DNA from: CAVPJW01 sp963705525
Lineage (GTDB): Bacteria > Acidobacteriota > Vicinamibacteria > Vicinamibacterales > CAVPJW01
Direction: 5' to 3'
NCBI GenBank assembly: GCA_963705525.1
Contig: CAVPJW010000006.1
Span: forward strand, 496,001-560,000
Length of the DNA stretch: 64,000 nucleotides
Shown here: positions 1-9,212 of the stretch, piece by piece
Position numbering within the stretch: the stretch's first letter is position 1
Layout: each line of letters starts with the position of its first letter
The notes under the pieces: generated by a model
Told to the model about the DNA's origin: nothing
The model's database searches: none
Seen by the model: the letters and a program-made list of their open reading frames with translations, nothing else
Made by a program: the position numbers and the translations under genes

Positions 1-321
1 CGCGTCGAAGTACGCCAGCCAGCGCTCGGTAAGTTCGGCGATCTGCCTCGTAAAGCCCTTCGATGTCAGCGCAGGCTCGATGGCCTTGAAGAACTCGGCC
101 CACTGCGCATCGATAACGGCGAGATACAGCTCGTCCTTGCTGGGAAAGAACTGATACACCCCGCCCACGCTGAACCCGGCCCCGCGGGCGATGTCGCGGA
201 TGGAGGTTTCGTAGTAGCCGCGCTCGGAGAAGATGTGCTCGGCGGCCTCGAGCAGCAATGTCCGATCGGCGTGCCGATGGCGGATCTTACGGGCCAGCGG
301 CCTGGCTGAACGTCGGTTCAC
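1..321 (-). CDS. TetR/AcrR family transcriptional regulator (3' end beyond window)
   Basis: This frame is open from a GTG at 321 to the window edge (107 residues), so the C-terminal ligand-binding domain is cut off. The N-terminal part is a typical TetR DNA-binding domain: a first helix with the AEHIFSERGYYETSIRDIA pattern, then the helix-turn-helix ending GVYQFFPSKDELY. TetR proteins are usually repressors of transport or metabolic genes. The neighbour upstream on the same strand is a large ABC-type permease, so control of that gene is plausible but inferred. The start is chosen because the basic leader (NRRSARPLARKIRHRH) directly precedes the domain. Ligand and targets cannot be read from the sequence. 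Confidence 0.85.
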   Translation of the reverse strand, partial: MNRRSARPLARKIRHRHADRTLLLEAAEHIFSERGYYETSIRDIARGAGFSVGGVYQFFPSKDELYLAVIDAQWAEFFKAIEPALTSKGFTRQIAELTERWLAYFDA

Positions 322-435
322 ACTCTGAACTCAAAATCAGTATTGTGCGAAATCAATCGCGAGGTCAATCTCGCGCCGACTCAGCCGCGGCCGTTCAGTG
401 TGTCGACAGGAATTAGTGGCGTAGAGGGAGGACGA

Positions 436-2904
436 CTATTCCTGGCTGAGCGCGACGACCGGATCGATGCGGGTCGCGCGTCGGGCCGGCACCAGGCATG
501 CGCAGAACGCCACCGCGGCGAGAACTAGCGCGACGATGGTGAGAACGACGGGGTCGCTGGCCTTCACTTCGTAGAGCTGGCTTTCGAGTACGCGACCGAG
601 CAGCAGCACGCCGGCGAGGCCGGCCGCGAGACCGATGCCGACGATGATGAGCCCTTCGCCGAGCACCAGCGCAAAGATCTGCTTCGCTTCACTGCCAAGC
701 GCCAGGCGAATGCCGAACTCTCTCGTGCGCTGCGCGACGCCGTAGGCGAGCACGCCGTAAATGCCAATGGCGGACAGGAGGAGCGCGATCCCCCCGAAAG
801 CGACGGCCAGAATCATCGGCATGCGCCGACCCACCAGTGAGAGCTCGACCCGTTCGTCCATCGTTCGGACATTGTAGAAGGGAAGCTCCGGATCGATGGT
901 CGCCACCTGGCGCTGCACCGCCGTGGCGATCGTCGCAGGATCGCCGGTCGTCTTGATGGCCAGCGTCATCCCATGTTCCGGGCTTTGTGCGTACGGAAAA
1001 TAATAGGCGCCCACGGATTCTGCGCCCACGAGTCCGCGAAGTTTCACGTTCTTGACCACACCAACGATGGTGAACCGACGGGTGTTCGGACCGGGAGTCG
1101 TGATGTGATTGGTATCCTCCGGTCGGAAGAGCCGCCTTCCCAGAGGATCGGCGTCACCCCAGAAGCGGCGCGCCAGCCGTTCGTCGATGATCACGACCGG
1201 GAGCGCAACACCGTTGTCTCTGTCGGTGAAGTAGCGACCCTTCACGAGAGGAATTCCCATCGTCTCGAAGTAGCCAGGTGTGACGGTGAGCGCGTTGGGC
1301 GAGATCAGCGATTCACCCGGCTGCATCTGTCGATCTTCGGCGACGATCACGCTGTCGTCGTAGTTGCTACCGAATGGGATTGTGCTTGTGGCGCCGGCGG
1401 ACGCGACGCCAGGCAGACTTCGCACATTCTGGAGAATCCGGTCGAAGAGGAGCGTCATCTCAGCGGGCTTGCCGTACTTGGCCGCCGGTGCACCGATCTC
1501 TCCGGTCAGCACGTCTTGCGATCGGAAACCTGGATCCACGGTCATGACGTGCTTGAAGCTGGTGAAGAGCAGTCCAGCACCGATCAGCAGGATGAGGGCG
1601 ATAGCCACCTGACCCGTGACGAGCGCTCTGCGTAGCAGGCGCGTCCCCCGGGTGGCCGTGCCGCCGCGCCCTTCTTCTCGAACCAGCGCGCCCAGGTTGG
1701 CATGCAGCACGCGAACCACGGGAATTGCCCCGACGAGGAGCCCGACGAGCAGTGACAATCCAAGTCCGAAGAGCACCACTGTGCGGTCCATCGAGATCGC
1801 GGCACCCCGGGAAATCTCGTCGAGATGGAGGCGTTCGAGGCCGGACAGCAGTATGCTGCCGATCAACAGCCCGCAAAGGCCCCCACAGATTGTCAGCAGC
1901 GTGGTCTCGGTCAGCAGTTGCCGAGCCATCCGCGCCTCGCCCGCGCCGAGCGCGTGTCGAGTGGCCAGTTCCTTCATCCGCGCCGTCGATCGCACGAGTG
2001 CCAGATTCGCAATGTTCACGCAGCCGATGAGTAGGACGAAGGCGACTCCGCCCCAGAGAAGATAGAGGGTGCTCTTGATCCTGCGGACTAGATGTTCTTG
2101 CAGGGACACCACGTCGGTCCGGAAGCCCACGTTCGTGAGGATCTGCTGCCATTGGGGGAAGCGATCGAAGGTTCGTTTGTTGATCGCATCGACCTGGCTT
2201 TTCGCCTGCGCGATGGTGGCGCCCGGCTTAAGGCGCCCGATGTGCTGCCAGTTGTTGCTGTGCCGACTCTCGTCGGATTTCTGTTCGGGAGTGAATGCCG
2301 CCGGGACCCACGCGCGCACGTCCGGCGAAATGAACCGAAACCCTTGCGGCATGACTCCAACAATCGTGTACGGTTCGCTGTTCATCCGGAGATCCTGGCC
2401 AATGGCCCGGTTGTCTCCGCCGAACCGCTGCTGCCAGAGGGCGTAGCTCAGGATGATCTTGTGTGCGTTGGCCACTTCACCTTCGGCCTCGGTGAAGTTC
2501 CGTCCGCGATAAGGCGCGACCCGGAGCAATCTGAAGAACGATGGCGTCACTTGCATGACGGTCGTGTGCTCGGGATTACTCTGGCCGCCGACGGTGCGGT
2601 CCCGGGTGTTGAAAAGGGCCTGCTCCTCGAAGACGTTCATGTCGCGCAGGCGATCGTAGTAGTCGGGCACGCCGGAATTCTCGGCTTCAACGACCCCCGC
2701 CTTGGGGTAGGCATTCGCCATAAGGAGAATGCGATCCGGTTCGGGTACCTGGAGTGGATGCAGGAGGACGGAATTGACGACGCCGAAGATGGCGGTGTTG
2801 GCGCCGAGACAGATCGCCAGGGTGGCCACCGCCGTCAGCGTGAATCCCTTGTCCTTCCAGAGCAGCCGGATTGCGAACTTCAGGTCCTGGAAGAGTGTGT
2901 CCAT
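436..2904 (-). CDS. MacB/FtsX-type ABC transporter permease (ADOP-like, duplicated FtsX domains)
   Basis: An 822-residue membrane protein. It has a short N-terminal cytoplasmic stretch, one transmembrane helix (about residues 20-42), a MacB-type periplasmic core (about 45-250), a three-helix FtsX domain (about 285-400), a second periplasmic core (about 450-680) and a second FtsX domain (about 695-815) ending in the motif PARRATRIDPVVAL. This doubled architecture without a fused ATPase is typical of acidobacterial 'duplicated orphan permeases'. They are thought to act with a separate ATPase in efflux or lipoprotein/peptide export. No ATPase gene adjoins it here. The start at 2904 gives the usual family N-terminus (LFQDLKFAIRLLWKDKGFT). 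The substrate is unknown. Confidence 0.9.
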   Translation of the reverse strand: MDTLFQDLKFAIRLLWKDKGFTLTAVATLAICLGANTAIFGVVNSVLLHPLQVPEPDRILLMANAYPKAGVVEAENSGVPDYYDRLRDMNVFEEQALFNTRDRTVGGQSNPEHTTVMQVTPSFFRLLRVAPYRGRNFTEAEGEVANAHKIILSYALWQQRFGGDNRAIGQDLRMNSEPYTIVGVMPQGFRFISPDVRAWVPAAFTPEQKSDESRHSNNWQHIGRLKPGATIAQAKSQVDAINKRTFDRFPQWQQILTNVGFRTDVVSLQEHLVRRIKSTLYLLWGGVAFVLLIGCVNIANLALVRSTARMKELATRHALGAGEARMARQLLTETTLLTICGGLCGLLIGSILLSGLERLHLDEISRGAAISMDRTVVLFGLGLSLLVGLLVGAIPVVRVLHANLGALVREEGRGGTATRGTRLLRRALVTGQVAIALILLIGAGLLFTSFKHVMTVDPGFRSQDVLTGEIGAPAAKYGKPAEMTLLFDRILQNVRSLPGVASAGATSTIPFGSNYDDSVIVAEDRQMQPGESLISPNALTVTPGYFETMGIPLVKGRYFTDRDNGVALPVVIIDERLARRFWGDADPLGRRLFRPEDTNHITTPGPNTRRFTIVGVVKNVKLRGLVGAESVGAYYFPYAQSPEHGMTLAIKTTGDPATIATAVQRQVATIDPELPFYNVRTMDERVELSLVGRRMPMILAVAFGGIALLLSAIGIYGVLAYGVAQRTREFGIRLALGSEAKQIFALVLGEGLIIVGIGLAAGLAGVLLLGRVLESQLYEVKASDPVVLTIVALVLAAVAFCACLVPARRATRIDPVVALSQE

Positions 2905-3029
2905 AAAGGCCTAGGTGACGCGCTATGGAGAGATACGAGAGTCGGAAGCCGTAAGTTTCGGGGTCTTCGAGTTCGATCCGGCCGATGGTGTACGCTGAGC
3001 CGCGGACCCGAACCGGGTTCCACCGCACC

Positions 3030-4010
3030 ATGCCCAGGCTCGCTCTCATCGTCGGTGACGCGTGCGTGGATCTCATCCTCCGGATCTCGGGCGGAACGGA
3101 CAGTCCAACAACGGCGGCATTCCCAAGCCTGTCCGGGGGCGGCACGAGTGCCAACAGTGCGGTTGGGCTGGCGCGGCTGGGTGTTCCAACCGCCCTCGTT
3201 GGGGTGGTGGGCGACGATGGCTATGGCCGGTATGTACGGTCCGATCTCGAACGCGAGGGTGTGGACACAAGCGGCCTTGTGACGGATCGCGACTCGTTCA
3301 CGGGCCTCGTCATGGCGGTCATTGATCATCACGGTGAGCGGATTCTCTTCGGATGGCCGCCGAGCGGAGGCGCTCACACGCGACTCAACCCCAGCCATGT
3401 CGATCGAGCACGAATACGGGAAGCCTGCTGGCTGCACACGAGCGGCGTCTCGATGGCCGAGTCTCCCGCGCGAGATGCGGCGCTTCTGTCGATGTCGTAC
3501 GCGAGAGAGGCGAACGTCCCCGTTTCCTTCGACCTGAATCTGGGTCCGGCCCTGGCCGGAGGCGCAATGTCGAAGGACTTTCTCGAGACAATCTGGCGGG
3601 CAGTGGAACTGTCCGATTACGTGCTCGGGTCCGCGACAGATGAAATCGCACAACTCTTGCCGGGACAATCGTTCGAAGATGGCGCGACCGAGCTCGCCGG
3701 CGCGCATCGGTCCGTTGTTGCCCGTCTTGGTGCGGGAGGAGCGCTCCTCGTGTCCACGACGCATCGCGAGACAATCTCCGCCTTTCACGTCCAGGTCATC
3801 GACACGCTCGGCGCCGGCGATGCCTTCAACGCTGGCTTTATTACGGCGTGCCTCGAGGGAAGGAATCAGCGCACGGCGGTTCAATGGGGGAACGCTGCGG
3901 CAGCGCTCAAGATTGGACGATCAGGCGCGCGCGGCACGCCGACGCGTGATGAGCTCGACCTGTTTTTTTCGAAAACAAGGGTGGCGGCGTTAGAGGGTCC
4001 ACCGCGGTGA
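3030..4010 (+). CDS. PfkB-family carbohydrate/nucleoside kinase
   Basis: A 326-residue ribokinase-like sugar kinase. It begins MPRLALIVGDACVDLIL, has the N-terminal substrate-binding glycine motif GGGTSANSAVGLARLG (about 40-55), and carries the C-terminal PfkB signature DTLGAGDAFNAGF with the catalytic Asp (about 265). An upstream ATG at 2985 is in frame, but its 15-residue extension is not family-like. The stop overlaps the GTG of the next gene (GTGA), so the two are translationally coupled. The partner is a TrpF-like TIM barrel, which suggests a short pathway in which a small sugar or sugar alcohol is phosphorylated and then isomerised. The substrate is not deducible. Confidence 0.9.
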   Translation: MPRLALIVGDACVDLILRISGGTDSPTTAAFPSLSGGGTSANSAVGLARLGVPTALVGVVGDDGYGRYVRSDLEREGVDTSGLVTDRDSFTGLVMAVIDHHGERILFGWPPSGGAHTRLNPSHVDRARIREACWLHTSGVSMAESPARDAALLSMSYAREANVPVSFDLNLGPALAGGAMSKDFLETIWRAVELSDYVLGSATDEIAQLLPGQSFEDGATELAGAHRSVVARLGAGGALLVSTTHRETISAFHVQVIDTLGAGDAFNAGFITACLEGRNQRTAVQWGNAAAALKIGRSGARGTPTRDELDLFFSKTRVAALEGPPR

Positions 4011-4678
4011 TCGTGCAGCTCTACACGGTGACGACCGTTCAGCAGGCACTCGAGCTTGCGGGGCTTGGTGTGGATCATGTCGGCTTTGCGTGCGGACTCA
4101 ACCCACGGATCGCCGGCGCGCTCTCGCACGATCAGGCGCGTGAGATCGCGGAAGCCCTCAGAGGAAAAGCCCGAACCTCCGCGTTGACCCTTGGCGGGGA
4201 CATCGGGCAGATCGCAGAGATGGCCCAGGCCGTGGCCCCTGACATCGTCCACATCACGAGCGATCCGGACACCGTCGGTGTGCACGCGATGGAACGCCTT
4301 CGTGCCAGGCTCCCGCCCGGCGTCGAGCTGATGAAGGCCATTCCGGTGGACGGGCTGGATAGCGTGGATCTGGCGCGGCGTTTTGCGTCGGTGTCCGATC
4401 TTCTCCTGCTCGATTCGCTGGTCAGTGGCCGAAGCGGCGTTGGTGCAAGCGGGAAGACGCACGACTGGAACATCAGCCGTCGAATCGTGGACACGCTCGG
4501 CGGCAAGGTTCGCGTCATTCTCGCTGGCGGCCTCAACCCCACGAATGTCCGCGCCGCAATTCAGGCGACACACCCCTGGGGCGTCGACAGCTACACGGGG
4601 ACGAACGTTCCAGGGGATCCGCTTACCAAAGACCGAGAGCGGGTGATCCAGTTCATCGAGCAGGCTCGGCTGGCCTGA
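4007..4678 (+). CDS. TrpF-like (phosphoribosylanthranilate isomerase fold) protein lacking the catalytic Cys
   Basis: A 223-residue TIM barrel resembling phosphoribosylanthranilate isomerase. It keeps the phosphate-binding C-terminal features of TrpF (VILAGGLNPTNVRAAI and GVDSYTGTN), the GKTHDW segment and an Asp in LLLLDSLVSG, where TrpF has its general acid. It lacks the N-terminal KICG motif with the catalytic Cys; the equivalent stretch reads VQLYTV. No other trp gene is nearby. It overlaps the PfkB kinase by 4 bp. The most economical reading is a phosphosugar isomerase or epimerase recruited from the TrpF fold, not tryptophan biosynthesis. Its 3' end overlaps the convergent EamA gene by 26 bp. 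Confidence 0.8.
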   Translation: MIVQLYTVTTVQQALELAGLGVDHVGFACGLNPRIAGALSHDQAREIAEALRGKARTSALTLGGDIGQIAEMAQAVAPDIVHITSDPDTVGVHAMERLRARLPPGVELMKAIPVDGLDSVDLARRFASVSDLLLLDSLVSGRSGVGASGKTHDWNISRRIVDTLGGKVRVILAGGLNPTNVRAAIQATHPWGVDSYTGTNVPGDPLTKDRERVIQFIEQARLA

Positions 4679-5577
4679 CGACACGCGCCGCCCTTTGTTC
4701 GTTCCGCTGGTGCGCGCGCCTGATCAGCCACGCGCCCGCGAGGCAGATTCCCGCCCCCAGTATTGCGACAGCCGGGACGCGTTCACCCCGTACCGAGCAC
4801 ACCGAGCGCGAGCGCGACCACGGGCATGAGGAAAGCGGTGGCGGACGCGCGGGTGGCGCCCATTCGGCCCGCTGCGATCCCGAGCAGGACGTAGGCGATG
4901 GCGGTCCCGAGCGCGCCAAGCGCGAGCATGGCGAGGAGCGCCCGAAGCGACCAGTGCGCGTGCACAACGGCTGGGAGCCCCAGCGGAGCCGTGAGGACGA
5001 CCGCCACGCCCTGTGCGCGCCACGTGACGGGAAGGGCCCCGCTGCGCTGCTGAAGCGGGTGCGCCAGATTGATGGCAAAGCCGTACGACACCAGCGCCGC
5101 CAGTATCAATGCCACGCCGAAGAGGCTCGATGAGGATTCTCCGAAGCCTGGAAGCGCCAGGAGGATCGTCCCCGTGAATCCCACAATCAGGCCAATCGCC
5201 GTTTCTCGGTCGGGCAGGTGGCGAGCCACAACCGTGGCGACGGCGGCGACGAAGAGCGGCGTTGCGCCGTTCAGCATGCCGGTGAGCGCCGACGACACAT
5301 GCTGCTCCGCGAACGGGAACATGCTCAGCGGAAAAGCAAGCCAGAGCACGCCAAGAAGCGCCGTTCCAAGTCGATCGCCTTCATCGATCGGTCCCCTGGC
5401 CGCGGGAACCATCGACAGGGTGAGAAAGCCGATCGCAATCCTGCAGAACGTCACGCCGGTCGGAGCCATCACATCCAGACCTTCGGCGATGAACAGGAAC
5501 GACGCACCCCAGATGAGTCCCGGGAGGATCAGAAGGGCCCAGTCCACGGCGCCACTATGCCGCGTCGAAGCCGTCAT
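4653..5577 (-). CDS. EamA/DMT-superfamily transporter, interrupted by one +1 frameshift
   Basis: This is a ten-helix drug/metabolite exporter of the EamA type. The first frame starts MTASTRHSGAVDWALLILPG at 5577 and runs through both EamA repeats to a premature stop at 4783. Deleting one C in the CC at 4793-4794 restores the expected family ending (VVALALGVL, then RGERVPAVAILGAGICLAGAWL) and the frame then stops at 4653. Exporters of this family move metabolites such as amino acids or small aromatics across the inner membrane; the substrate is unknown. The start codon overlaps the stop of the peptidase gene upstream (ATGA), so the two are probably co-transcribed. The frameshift looks like a sequence error, because both halves are otherwise intact. 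Confidence 0.8.
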
Positions 5578-6587
5578 CGCGCCCGCTCGGGCGCGCGGTA
5601 GGCATCGACGAGCCGAGGCTGGCCTCGTTCGATGATGCGGACGAGCGCCGCCCGGCCGGATGTCTGCTCAACACGGGATGCCATGAGCGCTCCCACTCGG
5701 TACCACAGTCGATCGCCGCCGGACATCCTGTCGATCACCGCCAGTGCGTCTGCATCAGCCGGTTCGTTTGCGCGCTTCTTCAGGTATTCGTAGTCCTGAA
5801 AATATCGGACCTCGAGCTCATTCATCCGCGACGCATCCGCCAGCGCGACATAGTCCGCATCGTCGGTCAGCGCGTGATCGGTCTCACGCCTGGATCGCGC
5901 GACCCACACCGCCATCCCCTCGAGCTCCGTCGAGTACTCAACAAGTCGCAGCACATCGGCGCAGGTTCTCAGGTCGGCGATGCGGCCCGGCGGCCTGTAC
6001 GTATTGAACCCGATGTGGTGCAGTTCGTGGATAGCGTAGTAAAGCAGCTCTCGCGGATGGCCGTCGAAGTGCTTGTGCGCGGCGTTCAGAGAGGCGTGGG
6101 GCGCGAGTGCGACGCCGATGTCGTACCCGTACGTGAGGAACAGGCTTCCGTGAAATTGAAACCCGTCCGGCAGGTAGCGCAACACGTCATTCACCCAGTG
6201 AGGGTCATCGAGCATGGGACCGAGAAAGAAAGCCTGGCTGCGCCCGACGGCTGCGGCTCGACTCGCCACATCCTGGCCCGACATCAGACTCTCCACCAGT
6301 GCGCGCGACGACTCTTTTGGCACGCTGTAGTCGTACTGTCGCGCGTGATTCAAGAGATGCGCGGCCGCCGGTAGGTCCGCCAGAGCCGCCAGATTCCACG
6401 CAGCTCGCGTCTCAACGTAGGTCATCGCGAGATCGGAGAATCTCGCGTCGAAGTTCAGGTTCTGTTGGGCGAGCGGGTCATCGGCGCGAACGAGGCTGGC
6501 GAGAGGAATCGGTTGACGAGGCGAGCGATCAGGAACGAACTCGGCTGCGAACAGGCAGATCAGGATCAGGGCCGTCGATCGAATCAC
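5574..6587 (-). CDS. Putative secreted zinc peptidase (HELHH motif, DUF5700-like)
   Basis: 337 residues from a GTG at 6587, preceded by GGAGG; the longer open frame to 6848 has no family-like sequence and overlaps the neighbour. The N-terminus (VIRSTALILICLFAAEFV) is a signal peptide. Around residue 205 is AIHELHHIGFNTY, an HExxH zinc-protease motif. A downstream Glu in the ELEGMAVWVA segment could be the third ligand. Overall it resembles the DUF5700 putative zinc-dependent peptidases (family recognition is moderate). It lies 29 bp after the membrane-protein gene and overlaps the EamA start by 4 bp, forming a three-gene unit. Peptidase activity is inferred from the motif only. Confidence 0.7.
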   Translation of the reverse strand: MIRSTALILICLFAAEFVPDRSPRQPIPLASLVRADDPLAQQNLNFDARFSDLAMTYVETRAAWNLAALADLPAAAHLLNHARQYDYSVPKESSRALVESLMSGQDVASRAAAVGRSQAFFLGPMLDDPHWVNDVLRYLPDGFQFHGSLFLTYGYDIGVALAPHASLNAAHKHFDGHPRELLYYAIHELHHIGFNTYRPPGRIADLRTCADVLRLVEYSTELEGMAVWVARSRRETDHALTDDADYVALADASRMNELEVRYFQDYEYLKKRANEPADADALAVIDRMSGGDRLWYRVGALMASRVEQTSGRAALVRIIERGQPRLVDAYRAPERAR

Positions 6588-6616
6588 CGTGCCTCCAACG
6601 GGCGGACAGGACGCGC

Positions 6617-7306
6617 TCAGTAACTGACACGATACTTCTCCAGCGCATAGAGCGCCAGTTTCACCATTGTCAGGACGGCAAAGGCGGCGAGGAGGATCCT
6701 GGTTGCCAACCAGAGCACGCGCAGCGTTTCTTCTGCGAATCGTCCCACCTGGCCGGTGGGCGCAATGACGTCGAACTTCGTTGCTCCTTCGTCGGACCGA
6801 ACCTCCAGTCCCTTGAGGCCTGACTCCGCGACTTCCACGGCCGTCCATGCATAGACCGAGACCGACTCAGAGGGCTTCAGCGCTTGAATGCGAACCGATC
6901 GGATTCCATCGCCATCGGTCGTCGGCGCGGACTCGACCGGCATGTCGCCGCGGCGAAGGGACGCGCAACTCGTCAGATCGGGCAGCGCAATGCTGATGTT
7001 CCTGACCGGCAGGCGGGATTCGTTGCTCACATGAATCTTGACGAAGCCGCCCAGGAACCTGAGATGGTAGGGCAGCTCGAACACGAAGGGATGTGTGGCG
7101 TCGGGCGCTGTTCCGTTGCGCAGGCGCCGGATCTCCTCGAAGAGCTCGGGTGGATAGGCGAACGGTTGAATCTGCAGTGTCGCTCGCAGTCGAGCGCGCC
7201 CGCGCTGGAAATACGTGTAGACCGGTTTGAAAACGATGGTGAGTCCGGCAATGAGGAGGATGATCTGAGCCGGCCAATTGGCCAGGAGATCAGCGGGTAC
7301 GTTCAT
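6617..7306 (-). CDS. Two-helix membrane protein of unknown function
   Basis: 229 residues, not recognised. A hydrophobic helix near the N-terminus (about 14-33, IILLIAGLTIVFKPVYTYF) is followed by a soluble domain of about 150 residues, predicted to be mostly beta. A second helix lies near the C-terminus (about 200-220, RILLAAFAVLTMVKLALYAL). The soluble part has a beta-sandwich look (segments FVKIHVSNESRLPVRNISI and SVSVYAWTAVEVAESG). It is the first gene of the unit with the HELHH peptidase and the EamA transporter. A membrane-anchored accessory role for one of these is possible but only inferred from position. Confidence 0.6.
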   Translation of the reverse strand: MNVPADLLANWPAQIILLIAGLTIVFKPVYTYFQRGRARLRATLQIQPFAYPPELFEEIRRLRNGTAPDATHPFVFELPYHLRFLGGFVKIHVSNESRLPVRNISIALPDLTSCASLRRGDMPVESAPTTDGDGIRSVRIQALKPSESVSVYAWTAVEVAESGLKGLEVRSDEGATKFDVIAPTGQVGRFAEETLRVLWLATRILLAAFAVLTMVKLALYALEKYRVSY

Positions 7307-7459
7307 AGGATCTGCAGCGACGTCGCAGGCACGCGCTCAGGGCCGTCGCGTGCACGATTCGTTCCGGGTTTTCGGAGGCGATTTGCGCGAGAAATCTGCG
7401 GTGAGAGAACGCTCAAGTGTACTGTTCGCGGGCAGGACTGCGGGCCCCTTACGCAGCCG

Positions 7460-9212
7460 CTATGGGGGTCCCGCTATCTTCGTGAGAATGCCCGCGCGCG
7501 CCGCCAGATCATACCGATACGTGAAAAAGGACCGACCTGAATAATGGGTCATGAGTCGGCGGTTGTCGTCGCCGAGGTCAAGCGCGTAGAGGACGCTGCC
7601 TTTGAAATCGATACCGTTTCGCGTCAGATCCAGAGCGCTCATGGAGCGTTCTGCGCCCACCCGGGTCTGAATAAAGACCACCGCGTCCTTGATACCTCGC
7701 TCTTCGACCTGACGATAGAGATCGCTTCGCTCTTCGACGACGCGGCGTTCCGTGCGAGCGTGCCAGGCCATCAGCGGAACGGCGATCACAAGGCTCAGGA
7801 CGAAAAGGTAGAAAAGCCTTCGCTCTCTCGGTGATCGTTCCGCGAATTCACCCCGGAACAGACCACCGACGGCCGCCAGCGCCAGGAAGGGAAATGCCTC
7901 GTAGTAGTACCTCGGGCCGTACTGGTTTCCGCCACTGTCGATGAAGGGCAGGAGGCCCACTGCAAGGACAATGAAGACCAGTCCCAGGGCTCGCTGACGC
8001 CGATCGGCGAAGCCTCGTTTGACCGTTGCGGCATAGCAGAGTAGTAACGCAGGTGGGGTCCAAAGCAGCAGACGCCCCAGTCGCGAGAGACCGAACTCGA
8101 TGCCGCGGGCCATGAAGTTGGCTGGGAACCAGCGTCCCTCTGCCTCCATTCCACTTCGCGTGAGCGTCAACGCGTCGCCCGTCAGTGCGGCGTTATACGA
8201 CAGCAGGAGGGCAGCGAATGGCAAACCGCCGACAATGCAGCCGACGATGGCCCGATAGGGGCGAGGTCGCTGCTGCCATGCGAGAAAAGCGACGGGCGCC
8301 GCGCAAAGCAGTGCCGGGTAGTAGCGCGTGACGACGGCCCACCCTAGGCACGCGCCCGCGAGGGCACCATCGACGGCGCGGTCGCTGTCGATGGCCTTGA
8401 ACGCAAGAAGCGTAAAGAGGAGAAGCATCAGGGTTGCGTGAGCATGTGCAAAATAAGACGCGCTCGTGAAGAGAAAGAAACTCGACACCATGACGCTCAC
8501 AACTGTCATCACCGCGACTTCGTCGCTGTACGTCCGACGAGCCAGGATGAACAGCACGCCAAGAGTGGCTGTACCCACCACCGGGTTGACGATCCAGATT
8601 GGTATGCGAGTCACGATCGCGCCAGCCAGCAGGAGTGGCCATCCCGGCGGAAAGCTCGTCACGAGAAGGCCGCGGCGTTCGCCCACATGGAACAGTTCGA
8701 AAAACTTCTGAAGTGGATGCGGCGGGTTCCCCAGGCGGCCCGAGGCAAAGGTCTGAGCCTGATAGATGTAACAGGTCCTCGTCTCCCGAATTCGGAAAGC
8801 CCAGGAGCACTACTTGGCTGATGATCATGATGCACACCAGCGAACACACGCCCGTCAGGAGGAGAAAGCGCGCCGGCTGTCTTGCAGCAGTACGCGCGGC
8901 GGCGACCATAGACCCGTGGATCCGGGCCATGAAGGGGTCGACGAGCGGACCGAGTGCCAGGACAACACCAGAGACCAGGGCCCAGAAACGAACTTGTGCA
9001 TACCAGGCATCCGCAGCGACGAAGTAGTCGTCGAGGAGATGCGGTCCCTGGGCCGGTATCAGGTTGTGGAGAAATGTCCGTTGGCGTCCGTGGAACGCAG
9101 CCTCGACGATTCGATGCCCCACGACGAGATAGATCGCCTCGAGGCACAGAATAGTGACCACCACAATTGCCATCGCTCGCAAGAACGATCGCAAGCGTGG
9201 GCTCGGTGCCAT
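7460..9212 (-). CDS. GT39/ArnT-like membrane glycosyltransferase, interrupted by one +1 frameshift
   Basis: This GT-C-fold transferase of about 584 residues uses a polyprenyl-phosphate sugar donor. The N-terminal part from 9212 (MAPSPRLRSFLRAMAIVVV) ends with the motif GFPNSGDE, after which the frame is lost. Deleting one G of the GG at 8774-8775 joins it to CYIYQAQTFASGRLGNPPHP and the remaining helices, ending at 7460. The repaired sequence gives the expected luminal catalytic loop (SGDE, then YQA) and a second half with HAHATLMLLLF and YGPRYYYEAFPF. Its ATG overlaps the stop of the UbiA gene by one base (TGATG), so donor-lipid synthesis and glycosyl transfer may be coupled. Acceptor and sugar are unknown. 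Confidence 0.8.

Noticed and set aside
4007..4678. trpF (tryptophan biosynthesis)
   Set aside because: Catalytic Cys motif missing, no trp neighbours, and coupling to a PfkB kinase.
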